Assembly (NCBI GenBank): GCA_036388475.1
Contig: DASVRT010000116.1
Coordinates: 62,001 to 126,000 of the forward strand
Source: JALZHR01 sp036388475
GTDB lineage: Bacteria; Acidobacteriota; Blastocatellia; Pyrinomonadales; Pyrinomonadaceae
Direction: 5' to 3'
Length of the DNA stretch: 64,000 nt
Shown: positions 53,966 through 61,624 of the stretch, piece by piece
Layout of the letters: every line of letters starts with the position of its first letter
Position numbering within the stretch: position 1 is the stretch's first letter
Position numbers and translations under genes: made by a program
The notes under the pieces: generated by a model
What the model was told of the DNA's origin: nothing
Database searches by the model: none
The model's input: the letters and a program-made list of their open reading frames with translations, nothing else

Positions 53966-54757
53966 TTAATTTACTTTTTTGAGTTTCTTCCAAAAATCAA
54001 TTGTTCGGAACGAAGCGTCGACGCCTTCATAAGTCGAGCGCCGCGCCGTTTCGTTCAAAACGTGACCTTGCAGCCAGATGTCCGCCCGCAGCATCGCGCC
54101 GACGTATAACTCCGCGCCGGACAAGGTGCGGCGGTTAACCAGAATTTCCAGATTGAAATCGCCCAGATTCAGATAAATCCAGTAAAGGTCGCTGCCCGAA
54201 AACGGGTTGCGCAGCGCGTTAAAGGAAATAATCTCGCCGCACAGGCTCCAATCGTTTTCGTTTTCGACGACGTTTAACGAAAGCTCGTCGTAAGACTTCC
54301 AGAACGGCGCGGCATCGTTTTTTAAAACTTCGGCGCGATATGCCAGACCGCACAAACCGACCATTAAAGTATTTTGCTGAAAGCTGCTGTTGGTGCCGAC
54401 TTCCGTCAGATTTTGCAGCGCAAATAAGACTTCCCGCTCGGTGTCTTCGATAAAGCCGTGGACGACCGCTTCGCCTTCCTCGTCAAATTCGGTCGCAATC
54501 CAGGGACTGATGCGCTGGATATAGCGGGCGCGAAAACCGGGACGGCAATCGGCATAAAAAACTTCGCCCGTCTGCGATTCATATAAAACCGTCCACACTT
54601 CCAGACCTAACCCAAGCTTCCAGCAGCGACCGTGAAGCACGCCGCTTTTGCGCGTCAGGCGCGACGCTTCGCCGCGCTTGCCCGCGTTTTCCGCTAAATT
54701 ATTGAAAGCCTTCTCGTTTGGAATTTCCAAACCGATGGCATCAAAAGCGATTTCCAT
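53966..54757 (-). CDS. Conserved hypothetical protein, 263 aa
   Basis: No family recognised. No signal peptide. Typical segments: ARKSGVLHGRCWKLGLGLEVWTVLYES-like N-terminal half (about 35-65), GFRARYIQRISPWIATEFDEEGEAVVHGFIED, and a C-terminal beta-rich part (LYWIYLNLGDFNLEILVNRRTLSGAEL, then GAMLRADIWLQGHVL) that resembles OB-like or single-strand-binding folds in style. It overlaps the upstream small gene by 17 nt (54741-54757) and ends one base before the SLT frame, so the three genes form a likely unit. Confidence 0.72.
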   Translation of the reverse strand: MEIAFDAIGLEIPNEKAFNNLAENAGKRGEASRLTRKSGVLHGRCWKLGLGLEVWTVLYESQTGEVFYADCRPGFRARYIQRISPWIATEFDEEGEAVVHGFIEDTEREVLFALQNLTEVGTNSSFQQNTLMVGLCGLAYRAEVLKNDAAPFWKSYDELSLNVVENENDWSLCGEIISFNALRNPFSGSDLYWIYLNLGDFNLEILVNRRTLSGAELYVGAMLRADIWLQGHVLNETARRSTYEGVDASFRTIDFWKKLKKVN

Positions 54758-54950
54758 AAACAGTCGTCAACGGTCGGTGGTCGGCGGTCAGTTGCTCGTC
54801 GTCTTTTATATTTTTGCCTTTTTCCTTTTGCCTTTTGCCTTTTTCGTTTCTGACCATTTCGGCAAACAAATCCATATCGTAATCCGCCTCGCGCGACATT
54901 TCTTCGCGGATTTCGTGGAGCACTTCTAAAAATTTCGGACGACGATACAT
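54741..54950 (-). CDS. Small conserved protein with repeat-word tail, 69 aa
   Basis: The first 35 residues (MYRRPKFLEVLHEIREEMSR, EADYDMDLFAEMVRN) form an amphipathic, acidic helical pattern that recurs as small proteins of unknown function in other bacteria. The remaining 34 residues (from EKGKRQKEKGKN to TVYGNRF) are encoded by repeat words (GGCAAAA and CCGACCACCGACC) and look like an acquired tail. The start at 54950 was chosen because the conserved segment begins there. It overlaps the next gene. Confidence 0.7.
   Translation of the reverse strand: MYRRPKFLEVLHEIREEMSREADYDMDLFAEMVRNEKGKRQKEKGKNIKDDEQLTADHRPLTTVYGNRF
54757..54860. repeat. Word-type repeat in the 3' coding end of the small gene
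   Basis: Plus strand: GTCGTCAACGGTCGGTGGTC (from 54763), GGCGGTC, then TTTTTGCC / TTTTCCTTTTGCC / TTTTGCC iterations. GGTCGGCGGTC (54779-54789) also occurs inside the GGDEF gene at 34112-34122. Confidence 0.75.
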
Positions 54951-55211
54951 ACAAAGTGAATAGTAAATCTTTAAGCGGGAATGGTCAATCGGTTTAGATG
55001 CGGCGCGTCCTTTATTATCTGCCCGGCATTGCGATTTTAAACATTTCAGCGGCTGTGGAAATTTTTCTTGATATAAAATGTAAATAAGAGTAGTGTGAGC
55101 GATGACCGGCAACAATTTCACGGTTGTTTAGCCTACGACCACAACACGCCGCAGACCGGACAGCCTTTCTGATTAGTTTTGAGACCGCTTCTTTAAGCAG
55201 AAAGGAACAAA

Positions 55212-55517
55212 ATGAAAAATAATCAAATATTGTGGTTCTTTGTATTTGTTGTCGTTGTCCTGACGATAGCAATATCGGTAACAACATTACACAGCCAGCA
55301 AACGCGAGTTGGGAAACAATACATATTGTTTCTGACCAAATCAGAACAAAGTCCAAATTATCGCATTCTAACAGCATACGAATTGAAGGAAAGTAAAATT
55401 TATCCACTCGATGACGGCTCTCAATTTGAAAACTTCAAAGGAATCGAGACAACAATTTTTATCAAAACAATCCGCGAGATGATGCCGAAAACATCTCCGA
55501 AAGTGGGAAACGAGTAG
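55212..55517 (+). CDS. Membrane-anchored or secreted small hypothetical protein, 101 aa
   Basis: An N-terminal hydrophobic segment (residues 7-24) is followed by SQQTRVGKQYILFLTKSEQSPNYRIL and a short charged tail. AAAGGAA 8 nt before the ATG is a good ribosome-binding site. No family recognised. Its stop is 10 nt before the start of the broken frame at 55528. The two may be a co-transcribed pair. Base composition is visibly more AT-rich than the neighbourhood (about 40% GC by eye), suggesting recent acquisition. Confidence 0.7.
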   Translation: MKNNQILWFFVFVVVVLTIAISVTTLHSQQTRVGKQYILFLTKSEQSPNYRILTAYELKESKIYPLDDGSQFENFKGIETTIFIKTIREMMPKTSPKVGNE

Positions 55518-55527
55518 GAGGATTGCG

Positions 55528-55718
55528 ATGAAAAAAGATTTAATAAAGAGCTGATTTTTCAAATTTCCATAATCACAGTTTGCGCGTTAATCTTAGTTGC
55601 CAGTCAATTCAAAAGCATCGTCCGAGCACAACAAGTTAATTGTCCGGGACCGCCGCTGTACAGTAATAGTTTCCCTATTGATTGGGCGTGGGACGTTTTT
55701 CTGGTTACAGAGCCTTAA
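55528..55718 (+). pseudogene. Frameshifted small secreted protein
   Basis: An ATG with good spacing to AGGAGG opens M-K-K-D-L-I-K-S-stop. A -1 change in the following A-run opens a frame giving MKKRFNKELIFQISIITVC as a clear signal peptide, then ALILVASQFKS and IVRAQQVNCPGPPLYSNSF up to TEP and a TAA at 55716. Either one A was lost from the homopolymer (real mutation or sequencing error) or ribosomal slippage is used. Low GC content as in the preceding gene. Confidence 0.55.
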
Positions 55719-55767
55719 TATTTCGGAAATGATTAAATCGTCTCTTTAATTCTGCATTTTGCATTTT

Positions 55768-56229
55768 CTAAATGCTGTGAATCAGAAATTCCGGCGTGAC
55801 AATCATCGGCACGAAAAATCCCGCCGAAACGTTGAAAACGCGGATGCGCGCCTGTTTGCGGACGTTTGCCAGATGCCCGAAATTCCACGTCACCAGATAG
55901 TCGATTTTGTGAAACGAAGCCAGCGCGACGTGCAGCGCGTCCGCCAGATATTTGCGATGAAAGATGCCGCGCGAGATGTAGCCCTGCGCCAGAATTGCCG
56001 CTTCGTCGGTCAACTCCAGATGTTTGAGCGGTTCGATAAGCTTTAAATAACCAGTCCGGCGCGGTTCCGGAATGCGTTCCAGCTCGCGGCGGACAAGCGG
56101 CGAGACAAACGGCTGATATTCCGACAATTCGTGCTCCCACCAGCGAATGGTCAAATCCCGTCGAAACGGCTCGCCGTTGTCCAAGTAAGCGCCGACGACC
56201 GAAGTTTCCAGATATAAACTCAGCTTCAT
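55768..56229 (-). CDS. PIN-domain protein, VapC-like
   Basis: 153 residues. N-terminal SLYLETSVVGAYLDN, the middle acidic SPLVRRELERI and the C-terminal YLADALHVALASFHKIDYLVTWNFGHLAN are the three acidic blocks of a PIN ribonuclease fold. The first aspartate is replaced by E (YLETS) as in a known subgroup. It starts within the stop of the retropepsin gene (4-nt overlap). No antitoxin-like gene (AbrB, RHH or Phd) is found on either side, so a toxin role is unproved. Confidence 0.82.
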   Translation of the reverse strand: MKLSLYLETSVVGAYLDNGEPFRRDLTIRWWEHELSEYQPFVSPLVRRELERIPEPRRTGYLKLIEPLKHLELTDEAAILAQGYISRGIFHRKYLADALHVALASFHKIDYLVTWNFGHLANVRKQARIRVFNVSAGFFVPMIVTPEFLIHSI

Positions 56230-57836
56230 TCGGGTTGCAGAGTGTTTCCGACGCTCGAAGCGACCGGCTCGAACGTCACGCGCGAATTTTTAAAATCGAA
56301 TGTCAGACGATAATTTTTCAGAAAATTACCGCCGAGAATTCCCGCCTGCTCGAAGCCGGAAGTCTCGTTGATAATGTCCAAATCCAGCGCGATGGCTCTG
56401 ATTTTTTCGCGACTGTGCTTGCCGAACGTGATGCGCGGCAGCAGAAACGAAGAAACGCCTTCGGTAACGCCCGCCGCGCCGACGACGCGCATCTTCTCGT
56501 CCGAGATATATTTATTAACCTCGGTCAAAGCCGCCAGCTCGTCGGAGATAACCGAAACGCTCGCGCCCGTATCGACGATAAAATTCAGCGGCGCTTCGAT
56601 GCCTTCGAGCCGCACCTCGCCGCTCAGATAGCCGCTCGACGTGAGCCTGAGCGGAAGCGACGGCAGATTGATGTTTTCCGTCGTTTCGACCCCGCTGCGC
56701 CGGACGAGCGAAAATGTCAGCGCGCCGTAGTCGAGCGTCGTCAAAAATTTCGAGATAAGACCGAGCCCGATGTAGCCGTCGATTTTTTCGTCGTTTTCGT
56801 GAAATTTTCTGATATAAACCGGCACGTTTTGAATTTTCACTTCGCCGATGTTGATTTGGCGCAGAAAGCCGTAAACGATTTGAAATTTCCCGTCGCCGCC
56901 GATGGCGCGCGCCAGCCCGCCTTTGGTAATCGGTTTAATGTCGAGGCGGCGCGAGACTTCTTCGCTGATGACGGAAATTCCCGAACCCGTATCCAGCACA
57001 AACCGCAGCGGCTCCTTGTGTTTTCCGATTTTCACCTCGATGACCGGGCGGTCGCGAAACAATTTGACCGGAATGGTGGTTTTTTCTTCTCCGGCGGCGA
57101 CATACAATGTCTGTTTGCTGCCGAGAAAGCGCAGAAAAGTAATCAAGCCTTTAATGCGATTGCGCCGTTCCTCGTCGGTGTCCGGCGCAATCTGTAAAAA
57201 ACGGTCGTAGGCGTCGGCGGATTCCTTGTATTTTTCGGCGCGCGCCGAAACCTGCGCGACGGCGAAAATGTAATCGGGTTCCTGCGGGTCACGATACGCG
57301 GCGGCTTTTAAATACTCCAGACCGCTCTCAATCCGGTTTTCGTAATAATCGAGCAGTCCGAGTCCAGCCCAGGCGAGCGCCTCGCCTCTGTCCAGCTTCA
57401 GCGCATTAACAAAACAAACGGAGGCTTGCTTGAAATTTCCGGCGTTCAGCAAAGTCGCGCCCAAAACCGCAAAAGCATATGCGTTCTGCGGCTCGTCTTT
57501 CGCCACTTCGAGCGAATAATCGTAAGCTTCGAGCAGGCGCTTTCGCTTCATCAAAACGTAGGCGAGCTTGATTTTGGCTTTGGAATCCTTCGGATTTTGC
57601 CCGACAATGCGGCGCAGAATTTTTTCGGCGTCGATTAAATTTCCCTTGCGCGTGAGCTTCTCCGCCTGCCGGACGGCTTGCCGCGAATTTTCCGGCTCCG
57701 TCTGCTGGACGTCGCCCGCCGCAGACCAAACCGGCGCGCAGAAAAACATTAAAACCAATCCGGCGCAAACGATTTTCGTCCGGCAGAACGGTAGTAACGG
57801 AAAATCAAACTTTCGCAGAATTTCAAATCTCATCAC
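56226..57836 (-). CDS. Secreted TPR protein with two retropepsin-like aspartic protease domains
   Basis: 536 residues. Signal-type hydrophobic segment (about 18-40, ending VWSAAGD), TPR-like helices (about 50-235), then two copies of the retroviral-type aspartic protease fold: FVLDTGSGISVISEEVSRRL (near 280) and FIVDTGASVSVISDELAAL (near 420). Each keeps the catalytic D-T-G. Retropepsins act as dimers, and a tandem pair could form one active site within a chain, as pepsin does. The start at 57836 has a second M next to it (MMRF). It overlaps the PIN gene by 4 nt. Confidence 0.88.
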   Translation of the reverse strand: MMRFEILRKFDFPLLPFCRTKIVCAGLVLMFFCAPVWSAAGDVQQTEPENSRQAVRQAEKLTRKGNLIDAEKILRRIVGQNPKDSKAKIKLAYVLMKRKRLLEAYDYSLEVAKDEPQNAYAFAVLGATLLNAGNFKQASVCFVNALKLDRGEALAWAGLGLLDYYENRIESGLEYLKAAAYRDPQEPDYIFAVAQVSARAEKYKESADAYDRFLQIAPDTDEERRNRIKGLITFLRFLGSKQTLYVAAGEEKTTIPVKLFRDRPVIEVKIGKHKEPLRFVLDTGSGISVISEEVSRRLDIKPITKGGLARAIGGDGKFQIVYGFLRQINIGEVKIQNVPVYIRKFHENDEKIDGYIGLGLISKFLTTLDYGALTFSLVRRSGVETTENINLPSLPLRLTSSGYLSGEVRLEGIEAPLNFIVDTGASVSVISDELAALTEVNKYISDEKMRVVGAAGVTEGVSSFLLPRITFGKHSREKIRAIALDLDIINETSGFEQAGILGGNFLKNYRLTFDFKNSRVTFEPVASSVGNTLQPE

Positions 57837-57863
57837 GAAAACTCCTTTTCCCCGGATTAAATT

Positions 57864-58526
57864 TTACTTGAGGATTTCGCCTGTTTTCAGCGACCACAAA
57901 ACCAAATCCATCTCATCGAAATCGATTTCCAACCGGCGGGCAAACGTTTTTAACTGTTGTTCAACCGTTAGATACTTTGCACGCGTATTTGGTGGCTTCG
58001 GGTCGTCAATAATTTTTAGCTCCGCGAGACTGCGCAAAATGTGCTTGTCCAGAATGGCGTAGCCTTTCAGCCCGATGTTGCGCAAAAAGTGGCTCGCTTC
58101 CTTGTAGCCCAAGCCTTTGATGCGTTTTTCTTTGACCAGCCAGTCGCGGCGCGCCAAATCGTCCGTAAAGCTTTCCAGCTTATGACGCAGCTTTAAACCG
58201 CAATGCTCGCGCAGAAAATCGCGCGAGGCGACGATATAGCCCGCGCGCGCAAACGGGTAGCGATGAACGCCCGAAAGCGCGCCGGAAAGCTCTTCGTAAC
58301 CGCCGTCCTGCAAAAACGGGCGCACCGCTTCGATTGAGCGCAGCCCCATTCGCGCCGAACAGCCGCCGGTAAAAAAACAGAAAACCATCTCTTCCCACAG
58401 GCGCGCGTCCGTGCCGGATTGCCAGACGGCTTCAAACTCAGCCAGACGTTGGCGGATTTCTTCGCGACGGGCGGCGTGAGTCTGCTTGATTTTTTCAACG
58501 GTGACGGGTTCTTTTTCTTTTTTCAC
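57864..58526 (-). CDS. 8-oxoguanine DNA glycosylase/AP lyase, Ogg2-type
   Basis: 220 residues, helix-hairpin-helix DNA glycosylase. The catalytic lysine is in IKGLGYKEASHFLRNIG (near 141) and the aspartate in AILDKHILRSL (near 158), the spacing expected for archaeal-type Ogg2. It excises oxidised guanine. It lies 27 bp upstream of the retropepsin gene on the same strand. The start at 58526 gives MKKEKEPVTVEK. Confidence 0.88.
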   Translation of the reverse strand: MKKEKEPVTVEKIKQTHAARREEIRQRLAEFEAVWQSGTDARLWEEMVFCFFTGGCSARMGLRSIEAVRPFLQDGGYEELSGALSGVHRYPFARAGYIVASRDFLREHCGLKLRHKLESFTDDLARRDWLVKEKRIKGLGYKEASHFLRNIGLKGYAILDKHILRSLAELKIIDDPKPPNTRAKYLTVEQQLKTFARRLEIDFDEMDLVLWSLKTGEILK

Positions 58527-58654
58527 AAGGAATCTTTTCGTAGTTTAGGAGTGCAATTGCGCCTTGTCAATAAAATTCGGAAATTGTTCAAAAAGGAAAA
58601 GAACGCCCGAAAATCCGAAGCGCTCTTTATACGGTTTCAAATTGATTTGAAAAT

Positions 58655-60811
58655 CTACGGCGCGACTTTCAGATAAACGTCCCACGCCCAGCGACCGATT
58701 TGCTCGCCCTGCGCGTCTCTGACTTTCGCGCGATAGCGAAACCAGTTGCCGTTCCCGTCCTGTTTCTTTGATTCATTGTAATCCAGCTCGATGGTTCGGA
58801 GTCCCGATTCATCGAGTGTTTTCAGCTCGTTCGGTTCCGAGACGCCGTTGTGATTGGCATCGCGCCACAATTTTAAACCGGAAAATACTGCATCGCGTGA
58901 ATCAATCTGCCGGTCGCCGTTGCCGCCGTTTATTGTTTTGTCATAAACGGCGAGCGCGCGAAATCCGTTTTTCGATTCGCCTGCCGCCAAATAAGGCTGC
59001 GGCGCGGAGCTGCCGAACAGCTCTCTGCCATTGTCTATTTTACCGTTGCTGTTTCTATCGAGCGCCAGCCACGCGTCGTCGGAATTAATGGAAGTCCAGG
59101 CTACCTGTTTCGGCGCGCCGGTGTTTAAAATATCGAACAAAACGCCGTTTGGCGCGTCGGTTAAATTAAAGCCGTTGCCGAGAACATCAACAACAATCGG
59201 AGAAATGCAGGTGCAGGTATTTGCGTCCCAAACGCCGCCGTTGATGCTGCATTCCGCCGCTTCCGTGTTGCTGCAACAGCCCGTTTCTTCCAGATTATTC
59301 GTCAAACAAATCACCGAATCTACTACCCCGGAAAGCTCACATTGGTTACAGCCGCCGCTTCTTTGATGAAGGCTGACCGTTCCTGCACTTCCCGGCGCTG
59401 TTCCATTCGTGCCCCACTCGCCGGGGTCGCCGAAGCCCAGACTAGGAAATCCTGTGTTTGTAACGCCGTCCGCAGACGACGAAGCGGGACAATTATAATT
59501 GGTCGCGCCGAATCCTTTTCCGCCGCCGCTTCCCGAAATTCCCGGATTTCCGCCTCTACCTCGCGCCCCGCGTGAGCCGGGATTTCTGCCGTCTACGCGT
59601 GTGATAATCCTTTGCGGGCTGAAGTCGCTCGGATAGGTCACAATTATGTTGCCGCCGTCGCCGCCGTCGCCGCCCGTGCCGCCCGTGCCGCCCGTGCCGC
59701 CTTTGCCTCCTGCGCCGCCTCTGCCGCCGTTGCCGCCGCTGCCCGATTCGCCCATATTGCAGGGACAATCCTTACCATCGCCGCCTTTGCCGCCGTTCTG
59801 CCCGTTACCGCCCGTGCCGCCCGTGCCGCCCGTGCCGCCCGTGCCGCCCGTGCCGCCTTTTGATTCAAAGACATATCCTGAGTCGGGATTTTGAGAGGGA
59901 ATATCATACATAATCGTCCCGCCCGTGCCGCCTTTGCTTCCCTTTCCGCCGTCGCCGCCTCCACCGCCGGTAATGCCATTGTCTCCGTCCGCGCCGTGAG
60001 TTCCACTTGCTAGCTGCGGATAGTTGGCGCTGCATCTTCCGTTAGGTCCGTTAGGAGCGGTCGGAATATCCGGCGGCGCGCCCGTCAGTCCTGTATCGCC
60101 ATCTCTGCCCTGCCCGCCTTCGCCTCCGTTTCTTTCCTCGTAATAATCTGATATTGAGTTTGTCCCGGAAGGCTTTTTCTTCTTTTGATTCGCCAGCCAT
60201 TCTTCAGAACCTTGTCCATTTACGGAAATGTAAACGCCGACGCTCATCGGAGCAAATTTTAAATTGAATTTTTCGTTAGTTCTCGAATTGACGGCAGGAA
60301 TCTTTCCTGTAAAGTTCTGCTCTTTCAAGGCTTGCTCGAAAGTTGTTCCCAAGTGTTCATCGGCTTCTATCGGAAAGATGTAAACATTTTTTCCGATTCC
60401 CTCGATTGTTGCCAATTTCCCTTCAAAGACGAGCGTTTTTGCCAGAATAACCAAATCGCCGGTGAGTTGAACTTTTTCGGGCAAAATCAATGTGTCGGCA
60501 ATAAGAACTCCCTTGACATTGCCGCCCGCGCGCAGAGTCGTCTGCATTTCGTTCATCTGCGCCAGCGACGGCGCTATTTTTTCTCTCCAGTTCGGAGAAA
60601 GCAAAATTTCCGGGTTGAACGGAACGCCTTTCGCCAGCAAAAGATTTTTTGCCGGCTCGAAATTTTTTCGTAATTCTTCTAAATCCTGTTTTGCTTTGTT
60701 TTTTTTGTCGTTGGAAGAAATCAGCGATATCGGAGTGAAATTGTTGCTGTTAAGAAGCGAGAATGGAAAAAACGAGAACGCCAGCACGACGGAAAAAAAA
60801 TAATTTTTCAT
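58655..60811 (-). CDS. Secreted glycine-rich (GGTGG) protein with C-terminal calcium-loop domain
   Basis: About 718 residues from the ATG at 60811 (AAGGAAAG 5 nt upstream); the frame is open 23 codons further. A signal peptide is followed by a helical region (25-200), a glycine-rich section (about 225-460) with long runs of GGTGG, GGDGG and GKGGTGG, a cysteine-rich hinge (CNQCELSG, CLTNNLEETGCC, CTCISP) and a C-terminal domain (about 545-715) with IVVDVLGNGF, DRNSNGKIDNGRELFG and DANHNGVSEPNE, which are EF-hand-like or haemolysin-type calcium loops. The gene probably makes an extracellular structural protein. A riboswitch-like RNA lies upstream. Confidence 0.85.
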   Translation of the reverse strand: MKNYFFSVVLAFSFFPFSLLNSNNFTPISLISSNDKKNKAKQDLEELRKNFEPAKNLLLAKGVPFNPEILLSPNWREKIAPSLAQMNEMQTTLRAGGNVKGVLIADTLILPEKVQLTGDLVILAKTLVFEGKLATIEGIGKNVYIFPIEADEHLGTTFEQALKEQNFTGKIPAVNSRTNEKFNLKFAPMSVGVYISVNGQGSEEWLANQKKKKPSGTNSISDYYEERNGGEGGQGRDGDTGLTGAPPDIPTAPNGPNGRCSANYPQLASGTHGADGDNGITGGGGGDGGKGSKGGTGGTIMYDIPSQNPDSGYVFESKGGTGGTGGTGGTGGTGGNGQNGGKGGDGKDCPCNMGESGSGGNGGRGGAGGKGGTGGTGGTGGDGGDGGNIIVTYPSDFSPQRIITRVDGRNPGSRGARGRGGNPGISGSGGGKGFGATNYNCPASSSADGVTNTGFPSLGFGDPGEWGTNGTAPGSAGTVSLHQRSGGCNQCELSGVVDSVICLTNNLEETGCCSNTEAAECSINGGVWDANTCTCISPIVVDVLGNGFNLTDAPNGVLFDILNTGAPKQVAWTSINSDDAWLALDRNSNGKIDNGRELFGSSAPQPYLAAGESKNGFRALAVYDKTINGGNGDRQIDSRDAVFSGLKLWRDANHNGVSEPNELKTLDESGLRTIELDYNESKKQDGNGNWFRYRAKVRDAQGEQIGRWAWDVYLKVAP
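59671..59857. repeat. 9-bp tandem repeats in the glycine-rich coding region
   Basis: On the plus strand CCCGTGCCG occurs about three times at 59671-59699 and about five times at 59811-59857. On the coding strand it reads Gly-Thr-Gly. Copy number may change by slippage or recombination without breaking the frame. Confidence 0.85.
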
Positions 60812-60968
60812 ATTACTTTCCTTTTGCTTATATAAAGCAAGAAATAGTGGACGGGAAAGCTGTTCAGAAAAGCTAAACAACAGTGAAAATTTCGCGCGTC
60901 AAGCCGTAAATCGCAGATTACTCTGCGTCAAACTAAATGTATCTATCAGCCTGCGCCGCTAAAAATCT

Positions 60969-61067
60969 GACTGTCGCCATTCCGTTTTGCCGGTTTTATG
61001 CTTTAAGAAGCGCTCGGCGGCTAATACATAAAACCGATTAATTACAAAACGGAAAAACGACGACTAT
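60969..61067. repeat. Long palindrome between riboswitch-like RNA and gene
   Basis: TTCCGTTTTG..CCGGTTTTATG (60980-61000) faces CATAAAACCG..CAAAACGGAA (61027-61053), and GACTGTCG (60969-60976) faces CGACGACT weakly outside. Total arm length is about 30 bp, with an 8-base insertion on one side. No T-run follows on either strand. Confidence 0.75.
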
Positions 61068-61084
61068 CAAATTCGCCGCTTAAA

Positions 61085-61224
61085 AACCACGCCGTCCGTC
61101 TCCTGGCTCACACCGCCTGGTTTCCCTGAAAATATTCGCTGTCTTTACTCCGGACAGCGATTAATTTCGCGCAGACAAATTCAATTGTTGTCGGTTGCTT
61201 TGTTCTAACCTTTAAAAGGTGGTT
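61085..61224 (-). ncRNA. Cobalamin-riboswitch-like leader RNA
   Basis: On the minus strand: AACCAC (61224-61219) pairs with GTGGTT (61090-61085) as a closing stem. Inside are ACCTTTTAAAGGT, a GACAA/TTGTC hairpin, CGCTGTC/GACAGCG (61159-61137), then GGGAA (61126-61122) and AGCCAGGAGAC (61108-61098). GGGAA followed by AGCCAGGAGAC is the 3' signature of cobalamin riboswitches (B12 box). The usual ACCTGCC after the box is replaced by GGACGG, and the G-rich 5' half is not convincing. So it is a divergent or shortened member, or another RNA. It is 274 nt upstream of the glycine-rich gene. Confidence 0.45.
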
Positions 61225-61522
61225 AAAGATTAAATTTCATTTCCAAAATTTTGTCAACCCCGCCGCGCAAACAGCAGCGGATAAAAATCGCGGGCGGGCA
61301 AGCCGCTCGCCGCTCAAACCTACAATAAACCTGTTTAAACACCGCGTCAATAAATTTTCGCGTTTCCGGCTGAAAAACCTTTCCTTTTCGTCGTTTTTAA
61401 TATATAAGTAAACAGAATCGCAGGCATAAGCGATTCTGAAAAGTTTTGCATCCGATTCGGGCAAATTGACATCAAATCGAGCGTTCTGCCAAAAAGCCGG
61501 GAAAGGTTTCGGACTTTTTTGC

Positions 61523-61553
61523 TTGATAAGGAATATAGGTGCTGTGGTATAAT
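61523..61553 (+). promoter_or_regulatory. Possible sigma-70-type promoter of dacB
   Basis: TATAAT at 61548-61553, preceded by TGTGG, with TTGATA at 61523-61528 and a 19-bp spacer. The -10 is perfect but the spacing is long. Confidence 0.5.
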
Positions 61554-61624
61554 CCAAACCAGCCTTCCTTTTCGCGTAAGGGAAAGCCTGCCACGACACA
61601 AAAAAAACACGGAGAAAAATATAG

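Larger units (their letters stand above)
60812..61624. other. Non-coding interval of about 810 bp
   Basis: From left to right: the leader of the glycine-rich gene (60812-60968, with CGCAGAGTAATCTGCG as a small stem on the minus strand at 60912-60927), a long palindrome (60969-61067), the riboswitch-like segment (61085-61224), and the dacB promoter region (61230-61624). Open frames over 61237-61719 have no family likeness and oppose dacB. Confidence 0.6.

Noticed and set aside
59612..60006. Alanine-arginine-rich and proline-rich frames across the glycine-rich region
   Set aside because: They are shifted or antisense readings of the GGTGG-coding repeats.
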